NCBI RefSeq assembly: GCF_016595795.1
Contig: NZ_JAENHN010000059.1
Location: 1 to 64,000 of the forward strand
Length of the DNA: 64,000 nt
Source: Clostridium yunnanense
Lineage (GTDB): Bacteria > Bacillota > Clostridia > Clostridiales > Clostridiaceae
Direction: 5' to 3'
Below are positions 1 through 9,136 of this stretch, one piece after another. Numbering within the stretch: position 1 is the stretch's first letter; every line of letters starts with the position of its first letter. A program made the position numbers and the translations under genes. Under the pieces are notes generated by a model. The model was given only the letters and a program-made list of their open reading frames with translations. It made no database searches and was not told the DNA's origin.

Positions 1-111
1 TATTTGCATGCATATTTTCCGATTACTTTCCTTATTCCGATTGCACTTCCAAAGCTAATTGCTAAAAAAGAAGCTATCACGTTGTGTAATAGCTTCTTTA
101 ATCACTCTTAA
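1..111 (+). CDS. C-terminal end of a possible membrane protein (partial)
   Basis: An open frame runs in from the left edge and stops at the TAA ending at 111. Its first part is hydrophobic (ITFLIPIALPKLIAKK), which looks like the last membrane segment and basic tail of a multi-pass protein. The tail codons overlap a hairpin that looks like a terminator, so the true stop could lie elsewhere. I cannot name the family from this little sequence, and chance coding is possible. Confidence 0.3.
   Translation, partial: YLHAYFPITFLIPIALPKLIAKKEAITLCNSFFNHS
67..99 (+). terminator. Hairpin terminator candidate
   Basis: AAAGAAGCTAT pairs with ATAGCTTCTTT across an 11-base loop. A-rich and T-rich flanks would let it work on either strand. 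It separates whatever lies to the left of the window from the Hsp70 operon. Confidence 0.55.
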
Positions 112-205
112 CTTAATGACATTGAGTGACCATCTTCAGCAACTTTTTTATTTCCATTGGAACTAAAATTACACTATTTATTAATTTATACAAGGTAGAG
201 TGCTC

Positions 206-235
206 TTGAAAAATATGTTACAATATGTATATTAT
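206..235 (+). promoter_or_regulatory. Sigma-A-type promoter for the Hsp70 operon
   Basis: TTGAAA (206-211) and TATTAT (230-235) are separated by 18 bases and lie about 100 bases upstream of the Hsp70 start. I saw no CIRCE inverted repeat (the HrcA operator of dnaK operons), so this chaperone operon is probably outside the HrcA regulon. That is inference. Confidence 0.5.
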
Positions 236-331
236 AGTCTAAAGTTGTGATTTTAATGGAAATTATAATTTAGACGAAAAATTGCTTAGAAATAATGTAA
301 ATATATTAGAGAATTGGAAGGGGAAGATTTT

Positions 332-2032
332 ATGCCTGCAATAGGAATTGACTTAGGAACAACAAATAGTCTTGTGGCTTATTGGACTGAGGATGGGCCT
401 AGAATAATACCAAATATACATGGGTCAAACCTTACGCCATCTGTGGTTGGGGTTGATGATAATAATGAAATACTTATAGGAGCAGTTGCAAAGGAAAGGC
501 TTATAACTCATCCGCATATGACTGCGTCTGTATTTAAACGATATATGGGAACAAATAAAGAGTACAAGCTTGGTAAATATTCATTTACACCAGTGGAATT
601 ATCCTCATTTATATTAAGAGCTTTAAAAGAGGATGCGGAAGCTTTCTTTGGAGAAGAAGTGAAGGAAGCAGTTATAAGCATACCTGCTTATTTTAATGAT
701 ACCCAAAGAAAGGCAACAAAACAGGCAGCAGAGCTTGCAGGCCTTAAGGTGGAAAGGCTTATTAGTGAACCTACTGCAGCAGCTATAGCCTATGGTCTTC
801 ATCAAGAAGAGGAGGAAACTCAATTCATAGTTTTTGACTTAGGTGGAGGAACCTTTGATGTATCTATATTAGAATTATTTGAAGGAGTAATGGAGGTTAG
901 ATCCATATCAGGAGATAACTTTTTAGGAGGAGAGGATTTCACAAATCTTTTAGTGTCTTATTTTATAGATAGTGAAAAGCTTGAAGTGGAAGCTTTAAGT
1001 TCAATGGAGAAATCCGCACTTTACAAACAGGCGGAGATTTGCAAGAGAGCAATTGGTGAAAACAATTCGGGAACTATGACTTTTACTTTCGGTGATAAAA
1101 CCTATGAAAAAGTTATAAATAAAGATGAATTTGATAAATTAGCAACTCAGCTATTATTTAGATTTAGAAATCCTATTGAACGTGCTTTAAGGGATGCGGA
1201 GCTTAGTCCTAGCGAAATGGATGCGGTAATTCTTATAGGTGGAGCAACTAGAATGCCTATAATAAAATCTGTAGTTAGTAAGATGTTTGGAAAGCTGCCA
1301 TATACAAATATAAATCCTGATGAAGCGGTTGCTTTGGGAGCTGCAATTCAGGTTGCCTTAATGGAGAGAAATGAGGCTTTAAAAGAAATGGTACTTACTG
1401 ATGTATGTCCATACACTCTTGGAGTAGAAACTAGTACTAGGCATAGTGATGGAACTATAGAATCAGGATACTTTCTCCCAATCATTGAGAGGAACACAAC
1501 TATCCCTGTAAGCCGAGTAAAATCCCTTGTTACCATAGTGGATAATCAATCCATAATGCAGATATCTGTTTATCAAGGTGAAGGCCGTAAGATTAACGAA
1601 AATCTATGGCTTGGAGAATTTGAGATAAATCTTCCAAAAGGTCCAGCAGGAAAAGAAGCGGTTGATTTAAGATATACCTATGATATCAATGGGCTTCTAG
1701 AAGTAGAAGCAAAGGTACTATCCAGTGGTGAAGTTAAAAGCGTAGTTATTGAGAAGAATAAAGGAACTATGACAAAGAAAGAAATTGAAGAAAGATTAAA
1801 GGCCTTGAAGGATATAAAAATCCACCCTAGAGATAAAATGGAGAATAAACTTCTGCTTGCAAAAGGAGAGAGGTTATATCAAGAATCTTTACGAGATAAA
1901 CGTCAATATATAGCAAGCTTGCTTAAAGACTTTGATGGAGTTTTAGCAAGTCAGGATGATAAAGCTATAAAAAAAGCAGCAAAGGAACTAGAAGGAAAAT
2001 TAAACCAACTGGAAGGGTGGCTTGATTATTAA
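332..2032 (+). CDS. Hsp70 family chaperone (short, DnaK-like)
   Basis: The protein is 566 residues long with the full Hsp70 ATPase signature set: phosphate-1 loop GIDLGTTNS (residues 5-13), SEPTAAAIAYGL (about 145-156), phosphate-2 loop VFDLGGGTFDVS (about 167-178) and adenosine motif ILIGGATRMP (about 303-312). A substrate-binding domain and helical tail follow. It is some 50 residues shorter than ordinary DnaK. I chose the ATG at 332 rather than the upstream TTG at 314 because GGAAGGGG lies at the right distance before it and the protein then begins directly with the ATPase. It overlaps the next gene by one base, so the two are translationally coupled. It is probably a specialised paralogue that works with the neighbouring J-like protein, not the housekeeping DnaK. 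Confidence 0.9.
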   Translation: MPAIGIDLGTTNSLVAYWTEDGPRIIPNIHGSNLTPSVVGVDDNNEILIGAVAKERLITHPHMTASVFKRYMGTNKEYKLGKYSFTPVELSSFILRALKEDAEAFFGEEVKEAVISIPAYFNDTQRKATKQAAELAGLKVERLISEPTAAAIAYGLHQEEEETQFIVFDLGGGTFDVSILELFEGVMEVRSISGDNFLGGEDFTNLLVSYFIDSEKLEVEALSSMEKSALYKQAEICKRAIGENNSGTMTFTFGDKTYEKVINKDEFDKLATQLLFRFRNPIERALRDAELSPSEMDAVILIGGATRMPIIKSVVSKMFGKLPYTNINPDEAVALGAAIQVALMERNEALKEMVLTDVCPYTLGVETSTRHSDGTIESGYFLPIIERNTTIPVSRVKSLVTIVDNQSIMQISVYQGEGRKINENLWLGEFEINLPKGPAGKEAVDLRYTYDINGLLEVEAKVLSSGEVKSVVIEKNKGTMTKKEIEERLKALKDIKIHPRDKMENKLLLAKGERLYQESLRDKRQYIASLLKDFDGVLASQDDKAIKKAAKELEGKLNQLEGWLDY

Positions 2033-3936
2033 TGAGCATGTGGCAGGTGCTTGAAATCGAACCTACTGGAGAAGTGAAGGAAATAAAGAGAGCTTATGCA
2101 AAGAAATTAAAAAAAACTAATCCAGAAGATGATCCAGAAGGATTTCAGGTCCTTAAAGAAGCATATGATAGTTGCTTAAGATATGCTAAAAATCATAAGA
2201 AGAATATAGGATATAACGATTTATCCTTAAGAGGTGAAGATTTAGACACTGTTCGTTCTGAAGCGTTCAATGAAAATGACAATGGTGATATTTATAATGA
2301 AAGCAATAATCAAAGATTTGTTGATTTAAAAATAACAAATGAAGAGGACAACTTAGACGATTATAACTATAAGACACCTCCTCGCATCAATATAAAAGAG
2401 GAGGAAGTTAATCTTGGCGAGCAAATTGATGTTTTCTTTGAAAAGGTACAGGCTTTATATGACGATTTCGTTAAGCGCGTTGATCTAAAGTATTGGAAAG
2501 AACTTTTAAATGATGAAGTAATGTGGAAATTCGAACTTAGGAATCAACTTGGTGATAGAATGGCGGATTTTTTAATAGAGAATTATTACCTGCCAAGAGA
2601 TGTATTTAAGTTGCTTGGTGAGAGTTTCCAAATCGATGAAGAAAAATGGCATACTCATTATGATTATCCAAGGGAGATAGTAAACTACATATTTTTGCAG
2701 TTAAGTAATGAGGACAGAATTACAAGATATAACTATTTGGATGACAATGCAAATGTTGATTTTAGTAAGTACGTAAAATATAGAGAAGATGCTTTTATCG
2801 CATTAATGAACAATGAACTGGGCAATGCAAGGAAGTTCATTGTGCTTGCAGAAGAGATATATGATAAAGATCCATATTTAAAAATCATGAATAGTGAATA
2901 TTATATTAGGGTTAATGATGATAGCACTGCTCGTGATAACTTTAATGCTGCGAGAGAGTTAGCAAAAGATGACATTGCAATATATTTATATCAAGCGAAA
3001 ACCTATACTTATGCTAAGAAAATCGATAAAGCTATAAAAGTTTATAGATTCTTAGTGAATGGTAATCCAGAGGATTTAGGCTTAAGGGAACTGTTAGGAA
3101 AAAGTTATATTGAGAATTCAGATTTTGTTAATGCAAGTAAAGTCTTTAGAGAGACTTTGCAAGTAGAACCAGAAGATAGAGTTGCTAGAGATTATCTAAC
3201 TAGAATACTTCGTTATGCGAGAAATGAAAATAATTCTAAAATTATAAGTCGTGATTTAAAGAAAGAATGCAAAAACATAGAGAAAGCTTTAAGTGCAAGG
3301 AAAATAGAGAGAGATTTAAAAGCAAAAAAGTTAGATAAAGATTTAAAAACAAAGAAATTAGATAAAGACTTAAAGGCAAAAAACATTAATGTTAAATCAG
3401 GGGAAAAATCTACAAATGGACGATTTTCATATCGCCTATTTGGATATTTGGCTTTGATAGCTGGAATTATAAAGGCTCTATTTGTTATTGGAAAAAATGT
3501 ATCTTCTGAAACTATGGGCAATATAATAGTATTACTAATATTAGCAGGTATTATGTATCCTTGCTTTAAGTATTTCAAAAAGGCAAGATCTAGAGATATA
3601 CAAGGTAAAAAAAGATTCTTTTATATATTTTTAAATATAGTTGTAGCAATAGTGGCATTAATAGATGGGTTTCTTTTAATAATTGGTGTGCTAGATTTAA
3701 TGGGTCCAATTGGAAAAAATGAATCATCTTCTAGTAGTGGAGTTATAATAGTATTACTAATATTAGCAGGTATTATGTATATTTGCTTCAAGTATTTCAA
3801 AAAGGCAAGAACCAGAAATATACAAGGCAAAAAAAGATTGTTTTATATATTTTTAAATATAGCTGTAGCAATAGTGGCGTTAATAGATTTCTTGTTTTTA
3901 ATAGTTGGTGTGCTAGATTTAATGGGCTTAGCTTAA
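2032..3936 (+). CDS. Membrane-anchored J-like domain/TPR protein
   Basis: The protein has 634 residues. The N-terminus (about 1-50) resembles a J-domain (WQVLEIEPT, IKRAYAKKLKK, FQVLKEAYD), but the HPD tripeptide that stimulates Hsp70 ATPase reads NPE. An acidic linker follows, then TPR-like helices (about 245-390), then a lysine-rich stretch built of repeats such as KLDKDLK (about 405-455). The C-terminal 170 residues hold hydrophobic segments in two near-identical units caused by a 222-bp tandem duplication. The start overlaps the Hsp70 stop (TAATG). It is probably the dedicated co-chaperone of that Hsp70, held at the membrane. Whether NPE is functional is unknown. Confidence 0.75.
   Translation: MSMWQVLEIEPTGEVKEIKRAYAKKLKKTNPEDDPEGFQVLKEAYDSCLRYAKNHKKNIGYNDLSLRGEDLDTVRSEAFNENDNGDIYNESNNQRFVDLKITNEEDNLDDYNYKTPPRINIKEEEVNLGEQIDVFFEKVQALYDDFVKRVDLKYWKELLNDEVMWKFELRNQLGDRMADFLIENYYLPRDVFKLLGESFQIDEEKWHTHYDYPREIVNYIFLQLSNEDRITRYNYLDDNANVDFSKYVKYREDAFIALMNNELGNARKFIVLAEEIYDKDPYLKIMNSEYYIRVNDDSTARDNFNAARELAKDDIAIYLYQAKTYTYAKKIDKAIKVYRFLVNGNPEDLGLRELLGKSYIENSDFVNASKVFRETLQVEPEDRVARDYLTRILRYARNENNSKIISRDLKKECKNIEKALSARKIERDLKAKKLDKDLKTKKLDKDLKAKNINVKSGEKSTNGRFSYRLFGYLALIAGIIKALFVIGKNVSSETMGNIIVLLILAGIMYPCFKYFKKARSRDIQGKKRFFYIFLNIVVAIVALIDGFLLIIGVLDLMGPIGKNESSSSSGVIIVLLILAGIMYICFKYFKKARTRNIQGKKRLFYIFLNIAVAIVALIDFLFLIVGVLDLMGLA
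3487..3926 (+). repeat. 222-bp tandem duplication inside the J-like/TPR gene
   Basis: Bases 3523-3704 recur at 3745-3926 with only scattered changes. The flanking ATTGGAAAAAATG also recurs, so the unit is 222 bp (74 codons) and stays in frame. Each unit encodes two hydrophobic segments separated by a basic loop (YFKKARSRDIQGKKR and YFKKARTRNIQGKKR). Most differences are silent or conservative, which suggests a recent duplication still kept as coding sequence. Confidence 0.9.
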
Positions 3937-3973
3937 ATATATAATACTTCAAGCCTTGGAAAGTAAAGTATCA

Positions 3974-4019
3974 AAAAGTCAATTTGGTGATTTAAAAGTC
4001 ACAGGATTGGCTTTTGTAT
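3974..4019 (+). terminator. Terminator candidate after the Hsp70/J operon
   Basis: AAAAGTCAAT pairs with ATTGGCTTTT (one G-T pair) followed by a T-rich stretch, 38 bases after the stop. The loop is long, so this is a moderate call. The rest of the gap to 4373 shows only a small hairpin at about 4218-4240 (TATGTGGT/ACCATATA); I see no gene in it. Confidence 0.45.
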
Positions 4020-4373
4020 TTATAAGTTAGTTATTTTTAAAAGCATAAGTGTGATTTTTGCAAGATTCTATAATATAGGCTCTTATTTTTAACATTTAGC
4101 AATCACCAAAGAAGGCAAAGTCATGAAATCAAGCTTATCTTTTTGTGAAAAATCAAGCTCGTAGCGGGGAGAACACTAAGGTAATACTAGGTAGGAATAG
4201 AAACAATATTAATTTGATATGTGGTGGTTTCTACCATATAATAATTATATTAATAAGAATAATGAAAGTTAAGATGATTAAGAATTAGAAGGGTTCTATT
4301 ACGAAAATTAAAGTTAACCTTAGGCATGGATAACTTAGTATTTGAAGTTGGAAACCTATAAAGGAGAAAATAT

Positions 4374-5573
4374 ATGATAGAAACTAAAAGAGAATGGAAG
4401 ACTTTTGAATCCATGGAGGAAGAACTTGAGAAACTTAGAGACTGGCATTTAATATCTCCAAAAGCTTCGGAAGTAAAAGCCTTTTATTATAAAGGTGCTT
4501 ATACAGACAAGCATATAGAATGTAAGGTTGCTGGATATGTAGATGATAATGAACTAGTGCTTTATGTTGATGGAAAGCTTCATAGTATTCATCCAGATTA
4601 TTTCTTGGACATGCAGAAAAAAGATTTTTCACTATATGGTTCAATTGAAGAACCGGGATTAGATAAAAATAAAAAAATAGATGAAACTAAAAAAGATAAA
4701 AAAACAGATGAAAGTAAGTTGAGTAATAAAAAAGCGGAGAAAAAAGAGCGATTTATAGTAGTTGATATAGAAACACCTCATAGCTTTTCTCCAAAAGACG
4801 GAATAAGGGAAGTAGCAGCTACAGTCGTTGAAGATTATGAAGTTATAGACAAGTTACACTTAGCAATTATTACTGATGAAGAAGAATATAAAAAAGGTTA
4901 TGGCGCAGGCCTCGAGAATATCGAGGAAAACGAAGCTTTAAGAGAAGAATTCAAAAATTTCCTTCTTAAATATAAGTATCCACTAGTAGCTCATAATGCT
5001 AGCTTTGATAAAAGTTTTCTTGATTTCTGGAACTGGGTAGATAAAGATCAGGTATTTTATTGTAGCATGAATACAATAAGAAAGATGGAAAAGTTAGATA
5101 GTTATAAGTTAAAGGATTTATTAGAACATTACGGTATAAAAGATGGCCAAGAGCATACTGCAATGCAAGATGTATTAGATTTATTAGAACTCTTGAAAAA
5201 ACTAAAACCTAAAAAATGGAGCAAATTAGGTGGAAATACTAGTGCTAGTGAAACAAAACCTAAAAGAAGTTTCATGTTTGATAAAGAAGAAAGAGAAGAA
5301 AATAAAGCTAGGCTTGAACGAGCTAAGGAAAACATCATAGAGGATATATTACATAGTAAAAACATAGTATTTACGGGAGAGACCGTGAAAGACAGAGTAG
5401 AGCTTTCAGAACTTGCTATTATGTATGGTGGAAATGTAAAAAGTGGTGTAAGCAAAAAGACAAATATTCTAGTTGTAGGCGAGAATCCAGGAAGTAAACT
5501 CAGTAAAGCACAGGAGCTTGGAATTGAAGTACTGTCTGAGGAAGAGTTTTTAAATCTCATAAATAATAAATAA
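4374..5573 (+). CDS. DEDDh 3'-5' exonuclease with C-terminal BRCT domain
   Basis: The protein has 399 residues. Residues 1-90 are an uncharacterised N-terminal region, followed by a lysine-rich linker. The exonuclease domain, of the DNA polymerase III epsilon type, spans about 125-280 with VVDIET (first D and E), VAHNASFD (second D) and HTAMQDVLDL (the H and last D). Residues about 318-398 form a BRCT domain (IVFTG, YGGNV, TNILVVGE, SKAQELGIEVLSEEEF). It probably trims 3' ends in DNA repair, with BRCT binding DNA ends or partners. AAAGGAG lies just before the ATG. It stands alone between two terminators. Confidence 0.85.
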   Translation: MIETKREWKTFESMEEELEKLRDWHLISPKASEVKAFYYKGAYTDKHIECKVAGYVDDNELVLYVDGKLHSIHPDYFLDMQKKDFSLYGSIEEPGLDKNKKIDETKKDKKTDESKLSNKKAEKKERFIVVDIETPHSFSPKDGIREVAATVVEDYEVIDKLHLAIITDEEEYKKGYGAGLENIEENEALREEFKNFLLKYKYPLVAHNASFDKSFLDFWNWVDKDQVFYCSMNTIRKMEKLDSYKLKDLLEHYGIKDGQEHTAMQDVLDLLELLKKLKPKKWSKLGGNTSASETKPKRSFMFDKEEREENKARLERAKENIIEDILHSKNIVFTGETVKDRVELSELAIMYGGNVKSGVSKKTNILVVGENPGSKLSKAQELGIEVLSEEEFLNLINNK

Positions 5574-5621
5574 TACAGACAAAGATAGAGTAGAAATACA
5601 GCTAATTAAATAAATACACAT

Positions 5622-5659
5622 AAAAAGCAGTTAAAGAAAGTCTCTTTAGCTGCTTTTTT
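5622..5659 (+). terminator. Rho-independent terminator after the exonuclease gene
   Basis: AAAAAGCAGTTAAAGA pairs with TCTTTAGCTGCTTTTT with one mismatch, and the T-run continues beyond the stem. Confidence 0.8.
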
Positions 5660-5749
5660 ATATATTGCATACAATAATCAACATCGTATTGAAAATTATG
5701 GTAAAATATATATATTATAAATCCATAAATGATTATATAAATTTTCAAA

Positions 5750-7120
5750 GTGGAGTTGGTTATTACGAAATTTAAGTTAGGCAATATAAAAATTAATAAA
5801 ATATATCTAGTTCTTATAACAGCAATTATTTTAACAGCAATAATATTTACTATTGAGGCTGTTAAGTTTAAAAAAGCTGATAAAGCTGTGAGTAAAGATT
5901 ACCCTGCTAACAAAGTAATTAAGGACTTATCCCAAGAGGAAAAAATAGAAGACTTTAATTATTTATATAAAGTGATAGAAGAGAACTATCCCTTTTTGGA
6001 AGTTAATAAAAGAGTGAATAATATAGATTGGGAGAAAAATAAAGAACTGTATATTCAAAGGGTAAAAGAAACTGAAAATGATACTGACTTTTTTATGGTT
6101 TTGCAAGGAATATTAAATGATTTAAATAATGCACACACCTCTATGTATAAAGTAAATGCTGAAGAAATAAAGGATCTTTTAAAAAAGAAAGATGAGATAG
6201 ATAAAGAAAAACATAAATACAACTGGCATGAAAGAAATACACTTGATATATTACAGAACAAAACCTTTCTAGAAAGAAACAATATAGATGCTAGTAATAA
6301 AAATCTCGATGATAATAAATCCAAGGATAATGGAAAGCAGGAAGCAAGAGAAAGTACTCATGGCGATAATATTATCGCTAAAGATATAGTTGAAAATAAG
6401 GTTGGCTATATACGGATAAAGTCCTTTGATGATAGTAGTATGGAAGAGGATGAGAAGGCTCTTAACAAGTATTTAGAAAAAGTAAGTGATTACAAAAGCC
6501 TAATAATTGATATAAGAGGAAACAGAGGTGGAACGGATGCTTATTGGAAGAAGGTTTTATTTCCAAGGATTATTAATAAACCATTTTCCAGTACAACATA
6601 TAGCTTTTATAGGGATGGCGACATTTCAAAAGAGTATTTAAGATACACTTATGGTGATGACTTAAAAGGGGTAGGCGTAGTAAACAAGGATTTAATAAGC
6701 AAGCTTCCTAATCTTCCTAAAGAAGTATTGAGTGATTTTAAATATTACGAGACTGATGAAGATGAGATTAGTCCTAAAGCTTCAATAAATTATAAAGGAA
6801 ATATATATTTACTAGTGGACAAATCAGTATATTCTGCGGCAGAATCCTTAGCGGTTTTTTGCAAACAAAGTAAACTAGCTACTTTGGTAGGAGAAAAAAC
6901 TAAAGGTGGAGCCAATGGAATCGGTCCAACCACAGTAATGCTGCCTAAAAGTGCGTTTTTATTCGAATTTGAGACAGCTCTTGGTACGCATTTAGATGGA
7001 ACCTGTGATGAAGAGTTTAACACTGAACCGGATGTTTATGTTAAGGATTCAAGTATAAATGAGGATTTGCAGATAGATAATTGTATTAATGAGGTACTAA
7101 GATTAGAAAAAATCAATTAA
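5750..7120 (+). CDS. S41 family peptidase, membrane anchored
   Basis: About 456 residues. One N-terminal hydrophobic segment (YLVLITAIILTAIIFTIEAV) is a membrane anchor or uncleaved signal, placing the rest outside the cell. The C-terminal half is an S41 (Tsp/CtpA-type) domain: LIIDIRGNRGGTDAYW, then VDKSVYSAAES with the likely nucleophile Ser362, then GEKTKGGANG and a terminal substrate-wall region. I see no PDZ domain. The start is unclear. No ATG is near; GTG 5750 and TTG 5756 lie on or beside the GGAG at 5752-5755, and the codon best spaced from it is ATT at 5762. The catalytic domain is unaffected. The substrate is unknown. Confidence 0.8.
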   Translation: MELVITKFKLGNIKINKIYLVLITAIILTAIIFTIEAVKFKKADKAVSKDYPANKVIKDLSQEEKIEDFNYLYKVIEENYPFLEVNKRVNNIDWEKNKELYIQRVKETENDTDFFMVLQGILNDLNNAHTSMYKVNAEEIKDLLKKKDEIDKEKHKYNWHERNTLDILQNKTFLERNNIDASNKNLDDNKSKDNGKQEARESTHGDNIIAKDIVENKVGYIRIKSFDDSSMEEDEKALNKYLEKVSDYKSLIIDIRGNRGGTDAYWKKVLFPRIINKPFSSTTYSFYRDGDISKEYLRYTYGDDLKGVGVVNKDLISKLPNLPKEVLSDFKYYETDEDEISPKASINYKGNIYLLVDKSVYSAAESLAVFCKQSKLATLVGEKTKGGANGIGPTTVMLPKSAFLFEFETALGTHLDGTCDEEFNTEPDVYVKDSSINEDLQIDNCINEVLRLEKIN

Positions 7121-7201
7121 AATTAAACTTAAAATAATGCTTTCAATTAAAGTATGAAGTATTATTTTAATAAATCACAATAATATGTAGCATGGCTATA
7201 A

Positions 7202-7303
7202 AGATGTATCAGTTCAACCGGAGATCTATTTTTAAAACTCTTACTGATTTTTGTGAGATGATTTTAAAAATAATAGATTATTACAAAGGGTACATTTATA
7301 GAT
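7202..7303. repeat. Palindromic repeat R1, copy inside the apparent start of an ORF
   Basis: This begins AGATGTATCAGTTCAACCGG and ends TTACAAAGGGTACATTTATAG, with the family's central CTATTTTTAAAACTCT and TTTTAAAAATAATA blocks. The ends are diverged, so it is an old copy. It supplies the first 35 or so codons of the longest frame that starts at 7192. Confidence 0.8.
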
Positions 7304-7329
7304 ATAAAATGCGGAAGAAGGATGAATTT

Positions 7330-8133
7330 ATGTTCAATATTGAAGCAATAGTAGAGTATTTATTACCATATGCGTTAAAGTTTGAGGAATTGTATAACTA
7401 TGATATTCCAAAGGATAAGGATCTTATGTTGTTAAAAGAAAAGGGCATAATTAGCTTTGAGCAATGTCAAGAGCTGCAGCAGATGGAAAGTAGTTTTGAG
7501 AAAAATGCAGAACTAAAATTGATGGTATCTTCTGGTTTAAATAAGATGGATTCGATTCAAGATAGAAAGCTAGTTTATAAATGGATAGTATCTACCTGGG
7601 GTGGGATAAACTCAATTAATGTTGAAAAGCTAAACTCTTCAGTAGAGGATTTTCTAAAGAAAAGGGCAGAGGGAGCTAATTACTCCAAAATAGAAAGCAG
7701 AGCAAGTGTAACAAAGGTTTTAAGTTTTATTGATCCTGAGAAATACATTATTTACGATACAAGAGTGGCATATTCTATTAACTGGATACTTCTAAAAACT
7801 AATGCTTCTGAGATGTTCTTTCCTATGTCAGAGGGAAGAAACTCAAAGCTTACAGGAGTAAATATTGAAACTCTAATAAGGCTGTCTAGAGCTAGTGAGT
7901 ATTTAAATAATTTAGAGGATAAAAAAGTTATGAGTAAAGTTGATAAGAAAGTATTTATAGAAGATGCTTTGGCTTATCCAATGCTTTGTGACTTGATATC
8001 TGATATTAATGATAAACTTTGGAATGATGACAGGAGAAAGTATCCTTTCTATACGGAAATGCTTTTGTTTGCAATAGCTGACAATATAATATTTGAGGAT
8101 ATTTTGAAGACTTGCTGCATAAGTTTTGCTTAA
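7330..8133 (+). CDS. Protein of unknown function
   Basis: 267 residues and largely helical; I do not recognise the family. The longest frame starts at ATG 7192, but its first 46 residues lie mainly in an R1 repeat. The ATG at 7330 has GAAGGA 6 bases upstream, so I prefer it. Notable stretches are YKWIVSTWGGINSIN, SRASVTKVLSFIDPEKYIIYDTRVAYSINWIL and LWNDDRRKYPFYTEMLLFAIADNIIFEDIL. The middle one, where a helical region precedes a conserved-looking YDTR, is loosely reminiscent of helix-hairpin-helix folds, but I would not assign a function. It ends 26 bases before the start of the CPBP protease, so the two are probably cotranscribed. Confidence 0.65.
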   Translation: MFNIEAIVEYLLPYALKFEELYNYDIPKDKDLMLLKEKGIISFEQCQELQQMESSFEKNAELKLMVSSGLNKMDSIQDRKLVYKWIVSTWGGINSINVEKLNSSVEDFLKKRAEGANYSKIESRASVTKVLSFIDPEKYIIYDTRVAYSINWILLKTNASEMFFPMSEGRNSKLTGVNIETLIRLSRASEYLNNLEDKKVMSKVDKKVFIEDALAYPMLCDLISDINDKLWNDDRRKYPFYTEMLLFAIADNIIFEDILKTCCISFA

Positions 8134-8159
8134 AAATATTGAAGGGTATAACAGTTTTT

Positions 8160-9062
8160 ATGGAGAAGATAAATTTTAAATTAAAGAAAAACACATTGTT
8201 TACAAAGGCTCATAGCAAAAAGATCAAATATAATATTATTACTATAATCATCACCTATTTTTGTTTATGGCTGGTAGGATTATTTCTAGGACGTTTGATT
8301 TATAATGGACTACTTGCATTAGTAACTGATAAAGCAAGTGACGTGCAAAGTTACATACAAGTAATTAGAAAGATTGTAGTATGTGGTGTGCAGATTACAT
8401 TGTTTTTTATATGGGTTAAGTTTGTTGAGAAAAGGCCTATAAAGACAATGGGGTTTAGTGCAGAGCGTCCTGCATTAAGCTATATATGTGGCGTGGTTGC
8501 TGGCTTCTTATCAATTCTAATAATAACTGCCTTATTAATAATTTTTAAGGTTGTACAAGTAAAAGGAATAAATACAAGTTTTTCACCCTTACTATTTATA
8601 TTAATAGTTATTTCATGGATGGTTCAAAGTTCAGCGGAGGAGATTGCTATAAGAGGCTGGCTTATTCCTAGCTTAGGCAATAAAAGCACTCCATTTACCT
8701 CAATAGTTATTACTTCAATAATCTTTGGAATACTTCACTTATTTACTTCAGGAGTAACGATATTATCTTTTATAAATCTTATTTTATCAGGAGCTTTCTT
8801 TGCACTCATTGCCATATACTATAACAATATTTGGGGAGTTCTAGGTTTGCATTTTATGTGGAATCTTACTTTGGGAAATATCTTTGGATTTCCAGTGAGC
8901 GGTTTTTATGGTTATGGAGAAAGTATATTGCTTACAGAAGCGACTTCGGCAAGCTTTCTTACTGGGGGCACTTTTGGGCCAGAAGGTGGATTTATTGCGA
9001 CGGTTATTGTGCTAATTGGGATCTTTGTCATGGGGTTTAAACTTTATTGTAAATATAAGTAG
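8160..9062 (+). CDS. CPBP (Abi/CAAX-like) intramembrane metalloprotease
   Basis: 300 residues, with about seven or eight membrane segments. The three CPBP motifs are present: EE followed by R (SAEEIAIRGW, near residue 158), FGILHLF (second motif histidine) and HFMWNL (third). The family comprises membrane-embedded proteases, some involved in bacteriocin immunity or peptide processing. I chose ATG 8160 over the in-frame TTG at 8112, which lies inside the upstream gene. The GAAGGG before it is rather far (about 13 bases). The substrate cannot be told from context. Confidence 0.82.
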   Translation: MEKINFKLKKNTLFTKAHSKKIKYNIITIIITYFCLWLVGLFLGRLIYNGLLALVTDKASDVQSYIQVIRKIVVCGVQITLFFIWVKFVEKRPIKTMGFSAERPALSYICGVVAGFLSILIITALLIIFKVVQVKGINTSFSPLLFILIVISWMVQSSAEEIAIRGWLIPSLGNKSTPFTSIVITSIIFGILHLFTSGVTILSFINLILSGAFFALIAIYYNNIWGVLGLHFMWNLTLGNIFGFPVSGFYGYGESILLTEATSASFLTGGTFGPEGGFIATVIVLIGIFVMGFKLYCKYK

Positions 9063-9136
9063 AGATCACTTAGATATTTAATTTAAAGAACTAATATGAG
9101 CAGGAAAATGTAATTTTATGATTATAAGATGAATTT

